The position numbers and the translations under genes were made by a program. From contig JALSNF010000016.1 in the NCBI GenBank assembly GCA_026987115.1, forward strand, positions 1 through 64,000: DNA of 64,000 nt, written 5' to 3'. Of the stretch, positions 25,576 to 33,937 are shown piece by piece (the stretch's first letter is position 1; each line of letters begins with the position of its first letter). The notes beneath the pieces were generated by a model that saw only the letters and a program-made list of their open reading frames with translations, did not search any database and had not been told where the DNA came from. Origin of the DNA: Desulfurobacteriaceae bacterium (GTDB lineage Bacteria > Aquificota > Aquificia > Desulfurobacteriales > Desulfurobacteriaceae).

Positions 25576-26866
25576 ATTCCTCTCTTGGGTAAATTCCCTT
25601 AACGTCAACGATTATCGGCCTTGAAACGCTTATCTTCTTGAAAAAGTCAAGGTTTAAAGACGTAAACTCTCTGTGTTTCACGGCAACTATAACGGCATCG
25701 TAGGGAGCTCCACTTTCAGGGGAAGCCACAAGCTCAATCCCGTACTCCCTCTTCACCTCCTCCCTATCGGCGTAGGGGTCATAAACAAAAGGCTTTACTC
25801 CAAAAGAGAGGAGCTCGTTGTATATGTCAACTACCTTGCTGTTTCTAATGTCCTTTATGTTTTCCTTAAAGGTTATTCCCATTATTAATACCTTTGAGCC
25901 TAAAACCTGCTTTCCCTCTTTAATCATCAACTTTACGGCACTTTCGGCAACGAACTTACCCATAGAGTCGTTAATTCTCCTGCCGGCAAGTATAACCTCA
26001 GGGTGATAACCTAACTCTTGAGCCTTAAAGGTTAAGTAGTAAGGGTCAACGCCTATACAGTGTCCTCCAACGAGGCCAGGTTCAAACTTAAGGAAGTTCC
26101 ACTTTGTCCCTGCCGCTTCAAGGACATCCCTCGTGTCTATGCCGAGCCTGTGAAATATAAGGGCAAGCTCGTTTATAAGGGCAATGTTTAAGTCCCTCTG
26201 GGTGTTCTCTATAACCTTTGCGGCCTCGGCAGTCTTTATGTTTGGAGCTAAGTGAACTCCAGCCTCTATGACAGAGCCGTAAATTTCCTTTAAGAGCTCC
26301 CCTGTTTCCCTGTCGCATCCGGAAACCACCTTAACTATTTTCTCTATGGTGTGCTCCTTATCTCCCGGGTTAACCCTCTCAGGGGAGTAGCCTACTTTAA
26401 ATTCCCTTAAGTACTTTAATCCCGACTCCCTTTCAAGGAGGGGAACGCACACCTCTTCTGTAAGTCCCGGGTAAACCGTTGACTCGTAAACCACAACGCT
26501 TCCTTTGCTCAAGTTCTCAGCAACAGTTTTAGTAGCTGACTTTAAAGGCCTTAAATCTGGTATTTTGTGTTTATCTATGGGAGTTGGAACGGTTATGACT
26601 ATTAGCCTGCAATCTCTTAAGTCTTTAGGAGAATGGGTAAAGTGCACATTCTCAGTGTTTGCCTTTTTAAGGTCAACCTCTCCGGTCTTGTCAAATCCCC
26701 TTTTTAACTCCTCTATCCTGCTTTTGTCTATGTCGTAGCCTACAACTTTAAACCTCTTAGAAAAGAGGACTGCCAAAGGAAGGCCGACGTAGCCGAGCCC
26801 TACAATACCTATCTTCTCTTTACCCTGTAAGAAGTCTTCAGGTTTGGGGAAGTTAACCTTTTCCAT
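25547..26866 (-). CDS. Nucleotide-sugar dehydrogenase (UDP-HexNAc 6-dehydrogenase, TviB/WbpA type)
   Basis: NAD-dependent oxidation of the C6 of a UDP-N-acetylhexosamine to a uronic acid for surface polysaccharide. The 439-residue protein has the Rossmann motif GLGYVGLPLAVLFSKRF (about 23-39), the substrate loop YSPERVNPGD and the catalytic cysteine in GGHCIGVDPYYLT (about 265). The UDP-GlcNAc/GalNAc branch is suggested by length and by the VESTVYPG and ERVNPGDK segments. It shares fourteen bases with the upstream glycosyltransferase gene. Confidence 0.9.
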   Translation of the reverse strand: MEKVNFPKPEDFLQGKEKIGIVGLGYVGLPLAVLFSKRFKVVGYDIDKSRIEELKRGFDKTGEVDLKKANTENVHFTHSPKDLRDCRLIVITVPTPIDKHKIPDLRPLKSATKTVAENLSKGSVVVYESTVYPGLTEEVCVPLLERESGLKYLREFKVGYSPERVNPGDKEHTIEKIVKVVSGCDRETGELLKEIYGSVIEAGVHLAPNIKTAEAAKVIENTQRDLNIALINELALIFHRLGIDTRDVLEAAGTKWNFLKFEPGLVGGHCIGVDPYYLTFKAQELGYHPEVILAGRRINDSMGKFVAESAVKLMIKEGKQVLGSKVLIMGITFKENIKDIRNSKVVDIYNELLSFGVKPFVYDPYADREEVKREYGIELVASPESGAPYDAVIVAVKHREFTSLNLDFFKKISVSRPIIVDVKGIYPREEFKETLLWRL

Positions 26867-27938
26867 CTAAGAGCTCCTTGTAAAAGTCTAAAGTTTCTTC
26901 TGCAACTTTCTTTATATCAAAACTCCTTGCCGTTTCTAGGGCCTTCCTTCTCATCCCCTCGTTCCCTAAGTTTTTAACTGCCCTTTTAATACCGTTTAAG
27001 AGCTCATCAACCTTACCGGGATTTACCGCTATACCGTTAACTCCGTCTTTAAGGTAGCTCCTGATTCCCCCAACGTAAGAAGAGACGACGATAAGGCCGG
27101 TAGCCATAGCTTGAAGTAAAGAGCCTGCTATTCCTTCGTTTAAGGAGGGAAAGAGGAAAACCTCTGAAGCCCTTAAAATGTCTGGAACGTCCCTTCTAAA
27201 CCCGAGCTGTAAGACCTTTCCCTCTAGTCCCAACTTCCTTATCTCTTTTGTAGCTTCTTGACTTTGGGTATCCCTGCCAACTAGAAGTAGGTAAGCATCA
27301 CCTCTGAAACTCTTTAAGAACTCCTTAAAGGCGGGAAGGAGAATGTGGTGTCCTTTTATGTGGGAGTAGTTTGCAACGCTTACGAAAACTAAAGCCCCTT
27401 TCGGAATTCCGAGCCTTTCTCTTAAGGAGAGGTTAGAGCCGGGATAGAACCTATCAAGCTCAACTCCAGAGGGTATGTATTTAACCTTCCTCCTTAAGAA
27501 AGGAGTTTTTGAGAGCTCCGAGTAAATCTGAGGGGAAACGGCGATGAGGCCGTCTGTTTTAAGGTTATACTTTGTAATCTTTGACAGGAAGGAGAGGGGA
27601 TAAGGAACTCTTCTAGTGTAAACTACTATAGGCCTTTTTCTTTTAAAGAGGAGGGAGCTCCAGACAAACCAGTGGGCCTTTGATATGTGAGTGTTTACAA
27701 CTTGGTAGTCTTTTAGTAGGGAATAGAGCTCCCTGGCCTCCCTTAAACTAAACTTCTTAGTGTTTGGGAAGTTTAAAACCCTTATTCCGAGCTTCTTTGC
27801 CCTTCTCTCAAGCTCGCTCCCTTTAACCGCTAAAACGTCTGCTTCAACGCCAAGCTCTCTCAAGTACTTACACAAAAGGAGGCACTGCTCGGTTCCTCCG
27901 CTCCAACCTCTGGCAGTAGTTGCCTGTAAAACCTTCAT
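26853..27938 (-). CDS. Glycosyltransferase family 4
   Basis: 361-residue GT-B fold enzyme. The N-terminal domain has the acceptor-side start QATTARGWSGGTEQCLLL; the C-terminal domain has the nucleotide-sugar part (FLFPSLNEGIAGSLLQAMATG, about 275). The usual Glu-x7-Glu motif reads Glu-x7-Gln here. It probably adds a hexose to LPS core or O-chain. It is transcribed with the nucleotide-sugar dehydrogenase. AAGG lies about eight bases before ATG 27938. Confidence 0.85.
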   Translation of the reverse strand: MKVLQATTARGWSGGTEQCLLLCKYLRELGVEADVLAVKGSELERRAKKLGIRVLNFPNTKKFSLREARELYSLLKDYQVVNTHISKAHWFVWSSLLFKRKRPIVVYTRRVPYPLSFLSKITKYNLKTDGLIAVSPQIYSELSKTPFLRRKVKYIPSGVELDRFYPGSNLSLRERLGIPKGALVFVSVANYSHIKGHHILLPAFKEFLKSFRGDAYLLLVGRDTQSQEATKEIRKLGLEGKVLQLGFRRDVPDILRASEVFLFPSLNEGIAGSLLQAMATGLIVVSSYVGGIRSYLKDGVNGIAVNPGKVDELLNGIKRAVKNLGNEGMRRKALETARSFDIKKVAEETLDFYKELLDGKG

Positions 27939-27967
27939 CTTACTAACCTTTTCAAATTTGGAAAATT

Positions 27968-27994
27968 TTTATAAGGAATTTAGGCAGTTTTCAA
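27968..27994 (-). promoter_or_regulatory. Possible promoter for the GT4-dehydrogenase pair
   Basis: TTGAAA (27994-27989) and TATAAA (27973-27968) on the minus strand, with a 15-base spacer, which is short. The 197-base AT-rich gap 27939-28135 holds this, the divergent promoter at 28070, an inverted repeat TTTTC-N7-GAAAA and nothing else I can support. Confidence 0.35.
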
Positions 27995-28069
27995 CATAGT
28001 TTTTGCTGTTAGATTACACTTTAAAGCATCTCCACTTAAAGGCGAAAGTTCTTAAGAAGGAAATTTTAA

Positions 28070-28097
28070 TTGCAATTATGAAAATCAAAGCTATAAT
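28070..28097 (+). promoter_or_regulatory. Sigma-70-type promoter for the GT9 gene
   Basis: TTGCAA (28070-28075) and a consensus TATAAT (28092-28097) spaced by 16 bases, 38 bases before the ATG of the heptosyltransferase-like gene. It is one of the two best-matching housekeeping promoters visible in the window. Confidence 0.65.
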
Positions 28098-28135
28098 CCT
28101 GACTAAACTTAATTTGCTCAAGGTTAAGTCTCGCA

Positions 28136-29026
28136 ATGAAGGTTCTAATAATACAAATTAGACAGTTGGGTGATGTTCTCTTGTCGTCCCCACTTGCAAA
28201 GGCCGTTAAGGAGGAAACGGGAGCGGAAGTTCACTTTTTAACCTCCTTAGCAGGCAAGGAAATTCTAAAGGGAAATCCCTTTATAGACAAGGTTATAACT
28301 GTGAAAGAGGGAGCAGTAGCAGAGATAAAGGCCTTGGCTGCCGTTAGAAGGGAGAGGTACGATTGGGTTATTGACGCTCAAAGAACGGGACGCTCAAAGA
28401 GAATTACTCTACTTTCGGGAGCTCCAAAGAGAGTGGCCTTTAAAAGGGAAAGGGAGAACTTCTACTATAACGTCCTTGTTAAGTGGAAGAACTTAGGCTA
28501 TACAGTTTGGGAGAGGCTGGAGCTCTTAAAACCTTTAGGAATAGAAGTTAGTAAGAGGGAAAATTACCTTCCCAGTTTCTACAACTACCAAGAGGTGAAA
28601 GTCCCCTTTAAAGAGTTCATATCTATAGTTCCAACGGCAAGGAAAAGGGAGAAGATGTGGAACTTAAAGGAGTTTGCTAGGTTGATAGAGGAGCTCCCCT
28701 TGCCAGTTTACGCCTTATACGCTCCCGGAGAAGAAAAGTTTATAAAGGAGCTTAAAGAGGAGTGTAAAGTCAGCTTTTACTACCCAGAAAAGCCCCACAG
28801 GATAGGAGAGTCTGCCTTCGTAATTAAAGAGAGCTCCCTTTTTATAGGGTTAAACTCCTTTGCCTCCCACTTAGCAGTTGCAAGCAGGAAAAAGACGGTA
28901 GTTGTTGACAGAAAGAGCTCTGGTTGGTTTCCAAAAGTTCCTTGGGTAAGGGAGGTTTACGGGGAAAACGCCTTCCCAAGTAGTAAAGATGTCTTAAGGG
29001 AAGCTGTTAACCTCCTTGAAGGTTAA
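28136..29026 (+). CDS. Glycosyltransferase family 9 (heptosyltransferase-like)
   Basis: 296 residues. The N-terminus MKVLIIQIRQLGDVLLSSPL is the standard opening of GT9 enzymes (WaaC/WaaF/WaaQ), which add heptose to the LPS inner core from ADP-heptose. The C-terminal part has the SLFIGLNSFASHLAVA segment, equivalent to the family's D-s-g-x-x-H-l-A-a donor site but with Asn where Asp/Thr is common. It converges with the MsbA-like gene, sharing 20 bases. Confidence 0.86.
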   Translation: MKVLIIQIRQLGDVLLSSPLAKAVKEETGAEVHFLTSLAGKEILKGNPFIDKVITVKEGAVAEIKALAAVRRERYDWVIDAQRTGRSKRITLLSGAPKRVAFKRERENFYYNVLVKWKNLGYTVWERLELLKPLGIEVSKRENYLPSFYNYQEVKVPFKEFISIVPTARKREKMWNLKEFARLIEELPLPVYALYAPGEEKFIKELKEECKVSFYYPEKPHRIGESAFVIKESSLFIGLNSFASHLAVASRKKTVVVDRKSSGWFPKVPWVREVYGENAFPSSKDVLREAVNLLEG

Positions 29027-30740
29027 ACTGAAGGTCAACGAGCTTTTTATACTGGGGAAGTTTTCTGTAAAGTTCTAAGTGGGAGCCCCTTCCTAAAACC
29101 TTGCCCTTTTCTAAGAAGATTATCTCGTCACTGTTTAAAACGGTTGAAAGCCTGTGAGCAACTGTAATTAATATTTTATCCTTAAACTTCTCGTCTATTG
29201 CCTTTTGAATGGCCTTTTCAGTTTCACTGTCTAAGGCGCTGGTTGCCTCGTCAAGAATCAAAAGGTCAGGGTCTTTTAAAACGGCCCTTGCTATCGCTAT
29301 CCGTTGCCTCTGACCTCCTGAAAGCTGAACTCCTCCCTCCCCTATTAAGGTGTCGTAGCCTTTAGGAAGTGAGAGGATAAAGTCGTGAATGTTGGCAACT
29401 TTAGCTGCCTCAATAATCTCTTCCATAGAAGCTTCAGGTTTCCCTATGGATATGTTTTCCCTTATGGTTCCCCTAAAAAGGACTATCTCTTGGGAAACAA
29501 CCCCTATCTTCCTCCTTAAAGAAACCAAATCAAAGAGCTTGTAGTCTTTGCCGTTTAAGACTACTTCTCCTTTGGTGGGGTCGTAAAACCTTGGAATTAT
29601 GTTAACTAAGGTGGTTTTCCCGCTTCCGCTCTTTCCAACCAAAGCGTACTTTTTCCCTTCCTTAAAGGTTAAGTTAACCTCTTTGATGGCCCAGCTGTCT
29701 GAGGACGGGTACTTAAACCAAACTCCGTTAAAAGAGAGCTCCCTTATCTTCCCTTTTAACTCTTCTCTTCCCTGCTTTAGCTGGTACTCGTCTTTTAAGT
29801 CAAGGAGTCTCTTTACCCTCTCTGCTACCGCCGCTGACTGCTGTATCTTTCCGTAGTTCTGTCCAAGCTTCCTTATGGGCTCATAGGCCATTATTAGAGC
29901 AATTATGAAGGAGAAAAAGGCTCCGGGAGTGGTCTTCCCCAGTAGAACTTCTCTACCTCCGTAAAATATGAGGAAACCTACTAAAAGAGCTCCCGTAAGC
30001 TCAACAACGGGCGGGTAAATCCCTTCAACGAGCTTTATTTTCATAAACTCCCTTAAATATCTCCTGTTGTCTTCCTTAAAGAGAGAAGAGAACTTCTCCT
30101 CAAGGGAGAAGAGCTTTATCTCCTTTATGTTCCTAACTCCGTCAAAGAGGTGGTCCGTTATAACTGCAAGTCTATCCTGCATTCTGTCTGTGTACCTCTT
30201 TATCCTCTTTCCAACCTTTGCTATTAGGTAGCCTATAAAGGGAAGGCCTATAAACCCTATGAGGGCAAGTTTATAATCCTGATAGAAGACGACCCCTATT
30301 AAACCTAAAGCCGTTAAAAGGTTTCTAACGAAAGTGGCAACCTGGCGAGAGGTGAAGTCCTGTAAAAGGGAAGTGTCATTTATAACCTTTGAAACGAAAG
30401 AGCCCGGAGGTTCCTTTAGAAAGTGCTCAACCGGCAGGCGAATTACCTTTTCGTAGAGCTCCTCCCTTAAAGAGGCCATTACCTTTTGACCAATGTAGGC
30501 CATAGTGTAGTAATTTGTGAAGAAGACAATCCCCTTAAATAAAACGAGGAATACCAGTATAAGGGGAATCCTCTTTACCATTTCAGGCTCTTTGCTAACA
30601 AATACAGAGTTAACTACCACCTTAACGAAGTAAGCCAGGTACGAGGTAATGGCGGCGTTTAAAAGGAGTGTTATAAGGGCGATAAAGACGAGGAGCTTTA
30701 AGTTCTTTAAGTACTTAAAGAGCCACCACGGAAAGTTCAT
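29007..30740 (-). CDS. msbA: MsbA-like lipid/LPS flippase ABC transporter
   Basis: A 577-residue half transporter: six membrane segments in the first about 310 residues, then an ATPase with Walker A GKSGSGKT (about 372), signature LSGGQRQRIAIARA, Walker B LLILDEATSALD and the H-loop TVAHRLS. Size and position beside LPS genes suggest flipping of lipid A-core across the inner membrane. A related lipid- or glycan-exporting half transporter is possible. GGAGG lies six bases before ATG 30740. Confidence 0.88.
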   Translation of the reverse strand: MNFPWWLFKYLKNLKLLVFIALITLLLNAAITSYLAYFVKVVVNSVFVSKEPEMVKRIPLILVFLVLFKGIVFFTNYYTMAYIGQKVMASLREELYEKVIRLPVEHFLKEPPGSFVSKVINDTSLLQDFTSRQVATFVRNLLTALGLIGVVFYQDYKLALIGFIGLPFIGYLIAKVGKRIKRYTDRMQDRLAVITDHLFDGVRNIKEIKLFSLEEKFSSLFKEDNRRYLREFMKIKLVEGIYPPVVELTGALLVGFLIFYGGREVLLGKTTPGAFFSFIIALIMAYEPIRKLGQNYGKIQQSAAVAERVKRLLDLKDEYQLKQGREELKGKIRELSFNGVWFKYPSSDSWAIKEVNLTFKEGKKYALVGKSGSGKTTLVNIIPRFYDPTKGEVVLNGKDYKLFDLVSLRRKIGVVSQEIVLFRGTIRENISIGKPEASMEEIIEAAKVANIHDFILSLPKGYDTLIGEGGVQLSGGQRQRIAIARAVLKDPDLLILDEATSALDSETEKAIQKAIDEKFKDKILITVAHRLSTVLNSDEIIFLEKGKVLGRGSHLELYRKLPQYKKLVDLQFNLQGG

Positions 30741-30748
30741 AAAACCTC

Positions 30749-31552
30749 CTAAAGGGAGTAAAAGAGAGCTCTCGTCTTAAACCAACTTAAACTTTTCCTC
30801 TCCCCAACTGCAAGCCTCTTTACCTCACAGCTTAACTTCCTGTTCCACCCTCTCTTAGTTGTAAAGCAGAACTTATACCCCAACCTTTTAGCCAAGTTTA
30901 AAAGCTCCCTGTCGTAAATACCCCAAGGAAAAGCAAGTGAGTTTACTTCTGCACCGAGTTTTTCCTCTATTATCCTTTTAGACTCTAAGAGCTCCCTTTC
31001 TGCTTCCTTCTTGTCTGAAACTAAAATACTGGTAAGGGGAGCTCCAACCTTAACTCTCTTTTTCTCCTTTTCGCTTAAAGAAAAATATCTCCAGTCCCCT
31101 TTTCCCTTAAAAGGTTTTCCTTTAGCTCCTATACAGGCTCTGTGAGTTAAAGCGTGAGACTGAACAGAGAAAAGACTTCCCATCTCTTTAAGCTCTCCCC
31201 AACTGAGAAAAGAAGAGTTATCGCCCTGGGAAAAGGATAACTTGAAAGCTTCGTAGGTAGAAACATTGGAGAACCTCTCCTCCTTCCTGACTTTATAGCT
31301 GTTAAAGACTCTCTCTGGAGAGACAAAAATAACCGCAGGGAGGGAAAGTTCCTTCAAGATAGGGTAGGCGTAGTAGTAAACATCGTAAAAACCGTCGTCA
31401 AAAGTTAACAAAACGCCTCTACTTCTCCCTTTCTCTGCTTCCTTGAGAGTTAAGACCTTAAAAAACCTCTTCAAAAATAAGAGCTGTTTTCTAAAGAGCT
31501 CCGGGTGAACTCCAAACTTTGGATGAACTCTGTGGTAAAGGAGAACTAACAT
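30749..31552 (-). CDS. Polysaccharide deacetylase family protein
   Basis: 267 residues with NodB-homology motif 1 LLTFDDGFYD (about 49-58; metal and catalytic aspartates) preceded by the LLYHRVHPKFG opening. Motif 2 is SHALTHRAC near 130, and LAFPWGIYD is motif 3 near 207. It would remove N-acetyl groups from a surface glycan in a metal-dependent reaction. No signal peptide is visible. It overlaps the upstream glycosyltransferase by seven bases and stops eight bases before the MsbA-like gene. Confidence 0.85.
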   Translation of the reverse strand: MLVLLYHRVHPKFGVHPELFRKQLLFLKRFFKVLTLKEAEKGRSRGVLLTFDDGFYDVYYYAYPILKELSLPAVIFVSPERVFNSYKVRKEERFSNVSTYEAFKLSFSQGDNSSFLSWGELKEMGSLFSVQSHALTHRACIGAKGKPFKGKGDWRYFSLSEKEKKRVKVGAPLTSILVSDKKEAERELLESKRIIEEKLGAEVNSLAFPWGIYDRELLNLAKRLGYKFCFTTKRGWNRKLSCEVKRLAVGERKSLSWFKTRALFYSL

Positions 31553-32640
31553 CTCTCCTCAACAGACTCTAAGTCTTTAACAATCCTTCTTACTACTTTT
31601 TCCCAGTGAAAGTTTCTACTGTAATCCCTCATCATACGCAACTTTCTATTTGTATTCTCAATGTCCATAACTACCTCCCAAAAAGCTTGCTTAAAGCTCT
31701 CTGGCTTTTCCCAAGAGAAATAGAAAAATAAATTTCCTGCTACAACTTTTACACTTTCCACATTGGAGGCAATTACGGGAATACCTGTAGCCAAGTATTC
31801 GTAAACTTTTAGAGGAATGGTCCTCTGCTTAGGAGTAAAGGGAGCTATCAAGATGTCAACTTCCTCCAATTCCTTTCTTAGCCTGTTTTGAGGAACAAAC
31901 CCTCTCAGAATTACTCTGTTTCTTAAATTCAACTTTAAAATAACTTTCTCAATTTCCTTTCTCTCTTTCTCGTTCCCTCCAATCAACTTTAGTTTTACGG
32001 GAAGTTCATTTAAAAGCTTTAAAATCTTGTGGATTCCTTTTTCAGTGTGAAAACTTCCAACATAACCGAGCGTGTAAAAATCTTTTTTCTTAAAACTCTC
32101 CTTTATGTTAAATAAATCCTCCCTAACAGGGTAGTGGTAGGTCCAAAGTATTACTTTACTTAATCCTTTTTCCTTTAAGCGTTCGTAAACAAAAGGGGAA
32201 ACTACATAAACTAAGTCTGCTAAATCTGTTCCTTTAGAGCACAATTTATCTTTATGGTTCTCAAAGACTATTTTAAAGTTGAAAATTTTTTTAAATTTAG
32301 ATAGAAAGAGAACGTGAGATTCTTTAGAAAGGAAGACCCAATTTGAAAAAGCTCTATTTTTATTTAAATCTGAGAAGAGCCTTAAAAAGTTAATTAAAGA
32401 AGAAATCCCTTTGTGTTTAAGAGATAACTTAACTTTTAAATTCTTGGGAAAGGAAATTCCTAAAAACTCTTCAAGTTTCTCAGAGCCGGCTTCAGGTTTA
32501 AGGTTTCTTAAATAAATAAAAGAGTCAAAGCCCAACAGAGAAAAGTAGTAAGACATCAGCAGTTGATGAACCGAGTGAGCACTGGAATCAAAGGCGGCAA
32601 TGGGCCCCAACCTGTAGAACTTGAAACTTCTCTCGTGCAA
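31546..32640 (-). CDS. Glycosyltransferase (GT4/GT1-like), AT-rich
   Basis: 364 residues. The C-terminal half is a GT-B donor domain: LGYVGSFHTEKGIHKILKLL, then LIAPFTPKQRTIPLKVYEYL and ATGIPVIAS. The N-terminal half is divergent. Base composition and codon choice are clearly more AT-rich than the neighbouring genes, and no GAGCTC hexamer occurs in it. The start is TTG 32640, with GGAGG ten bases upstream. It diverges from the next glycosyltransferase with only 18 bases between start codons. Confidence 0.78.
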   Translation of the reverse strand: MHERSFKFYRLGPIAAFDSSAHSVHQLLMSYYFSLLGFDSFIYLRNLKPEAGSEKLEEFLGISFPKNLKVKLSLKHKGISSLINFLRLFSDLNKNRAFSNWVFLSKESHVLFLSKFKKIFNFKIVFENHKDKLCSKGTDLADLVYVVSPFVYERLKEKGLSKVILWTYHYPVREDLFNIKESFKKKDFYTLGYVGSFHTEKGIHKILKLLNELPVKLKLIGGNEKERKEIEKVILKLNLRNRVILRGFVPQNRLRKELEEVDILIAPFTPKQRTIPLKVYEYLATGIPVIASNVESVKVVAGNLFFYFSWEKPESFKQAFWEVVMDIENTNRKLRMMRDYSRNFHWEKVVRRIVKDLESVEERC

Positions 32641-32658
32641 AATTAAAATACCTCCGCC

Positions 32659-33816
32659 ATGCTAAAAGTAGCTATATTCTATAAAACCTACGGCAAGTAT
32701 GGAGGTCAAGAAAGAGTTATCTACAACTTTTCCCATTTTTTAGCCCAGAAAGGATATAAGGTGGAAATTTATACCAACAAAATAAGAGATAACCCACAAG
32801 ACTACAACATAAAAGTAAAGAAAATATTTGTGCCCAACTTAGGTAGAGGTTTTAGAAACATTTACTTTGCAATCTATTCTTACTTAAAAGCAAAGAAACT
32901 CAAAAAGCAAGGGTATAAGATATTTGGGTTTGGAAAAACTTTTTACCAGGATATATTTAGAGCAGGAGGAGGAGTTCATAAATACTACGTTAAGAGGGCT
33001 TCGTTGAAGTTTACCTCCCCTTTAAGGAGGAAAATTTATCTAATAAAGAAGTTTTTTAGTCCTTCCTTTTGGATAAATAATCTAATAGAAAAGCTTACTT
33101 TTGAGAGCAAGGAGCTTAGGTATATAATCGTACCTACGCTCTTTGTAAAGGAACAGATATTAAGATACTTTTCCCCGAAGGCAGAAATTCTCTTAATAAG
33201 AAACGGCGTTGACATAAAAAAATTTAACCTTGAAAGTAAAGAAGAAATAAAAAAACAAGTAAGGACGAAACTAGGAATTTCAGAAAATGAATTTCTCTTT
33301 AGCTATGTTTCAACAAACTTTAAATTAAAAGGTTTTGAATACCTCGTAAAAGCTTGTAGTCAGCTTAAAAAAGAAGGATTTAGTTTTAAGTTAATAGCTG
33401 CCGGGGAGAAAAACGGCTACTGGAAGAAGCTTATTGAGAGGGAAAATTTAGAAGATGTAATTTTTTTACTTGGAAAGGTTGGAAATGTGCCGGAAATACT
33501 TATGGCTTCTGACGCCTTTGTTTACCCTACACTTTTTGACGCTTCTTCAAATGCAGTTCTTGAAGCAATGGCCGCAGGAATTCCAGTTTTAACGAGCAGG
33601 TATTCTGGAACTCATGAACTTGTAGAAGAAGAATTTAGCAAGTTTATAATAGACAGTCCTGAAAATCCAAAAGAGATAGCAGATAAGATGAAGTTTCTTT
33701 TAAGGTTAAATAAAGAGTCTTTAAAGAAAATAGGGGGTAAACTGCGGAAAATTGTAGAAGGTTTTCCAAAAGAAAAAGTATTTAATAGATATGAAGCAGT
33801 AATTCGTAAATTGTAA
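32659..33816 (+). CDS. Glycosyltransferase family 4, AT-rich
   Basis: 385 residues. The N-terminus YKTYGKYGGQERVIYNFSHF is the GT4 acceptor-site opening seen in WaaG-like enzymes. The donor domain carries IRNGVDIKKFN, FKLKGFEYLV and PTLFDASSNAVLEAMAAG with the Glu-x7-Glu pattern altered at the first position (Asp). It is strongly AT-rich. ATG 32659 has no recognisable ribosome binding site, so it may be leaderless or start from a displaced promoter. It probably extends LPS core or O-antigen. Confidence 0.83.
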   Translation: MLKVAIFYKTYGKYGGQERVIYNFSHFLAQKGYKVEIYTNKIRDNPQDYNIKVKKIFVPNLGRGFRNIYFAIYSYLKAKKLKKQGYKIFGFGKTFYQDIFRAGGGVHKYYVKRASLKFTSPLRRKIYLIKKFFSPSFWINNLIEKLTFESKELRYIIVPTLFVKEQILRYFSPKAEILLIRNGVDIKKFNLESKEEIKKQVRTKLGISENEFLFSYVSTNFKLKGFEYLVKACSQLKKEGFSFKLIAAGEKNGYWKKLIERENLEDVIFLLGKVGNVPEILMASDAFVYPTLFDASSNAVLEAMAAGIPVLTSRYSGTHELVEEEFSKFIIDSPENPKEIADKMKFLLRLNKESLKKIGGKLRKIVEGFPKEKVFNRYEAVIRKL

Positions 33817-33937
33817 AGGAGTAGCTAATTTCGTAGTTTGTGGATTATCTTTCAGTAGTACGAAGAACTTATGTTGGCGTTGCCCATCTTAAGGCTATAT
33901 TTGCAGGACTTCTTTATGTTGATAAACTTCTGAGCCT

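Noticed and set aside
28078-28161. Small ATG frame upstream of the GT9 gene as a leader peptide
   Set aside because: It runs across the GT9 start in another frame, has no ribosome binding site, and its start lies upstream of the -10 box, so it would not be transcribed from that promoter.
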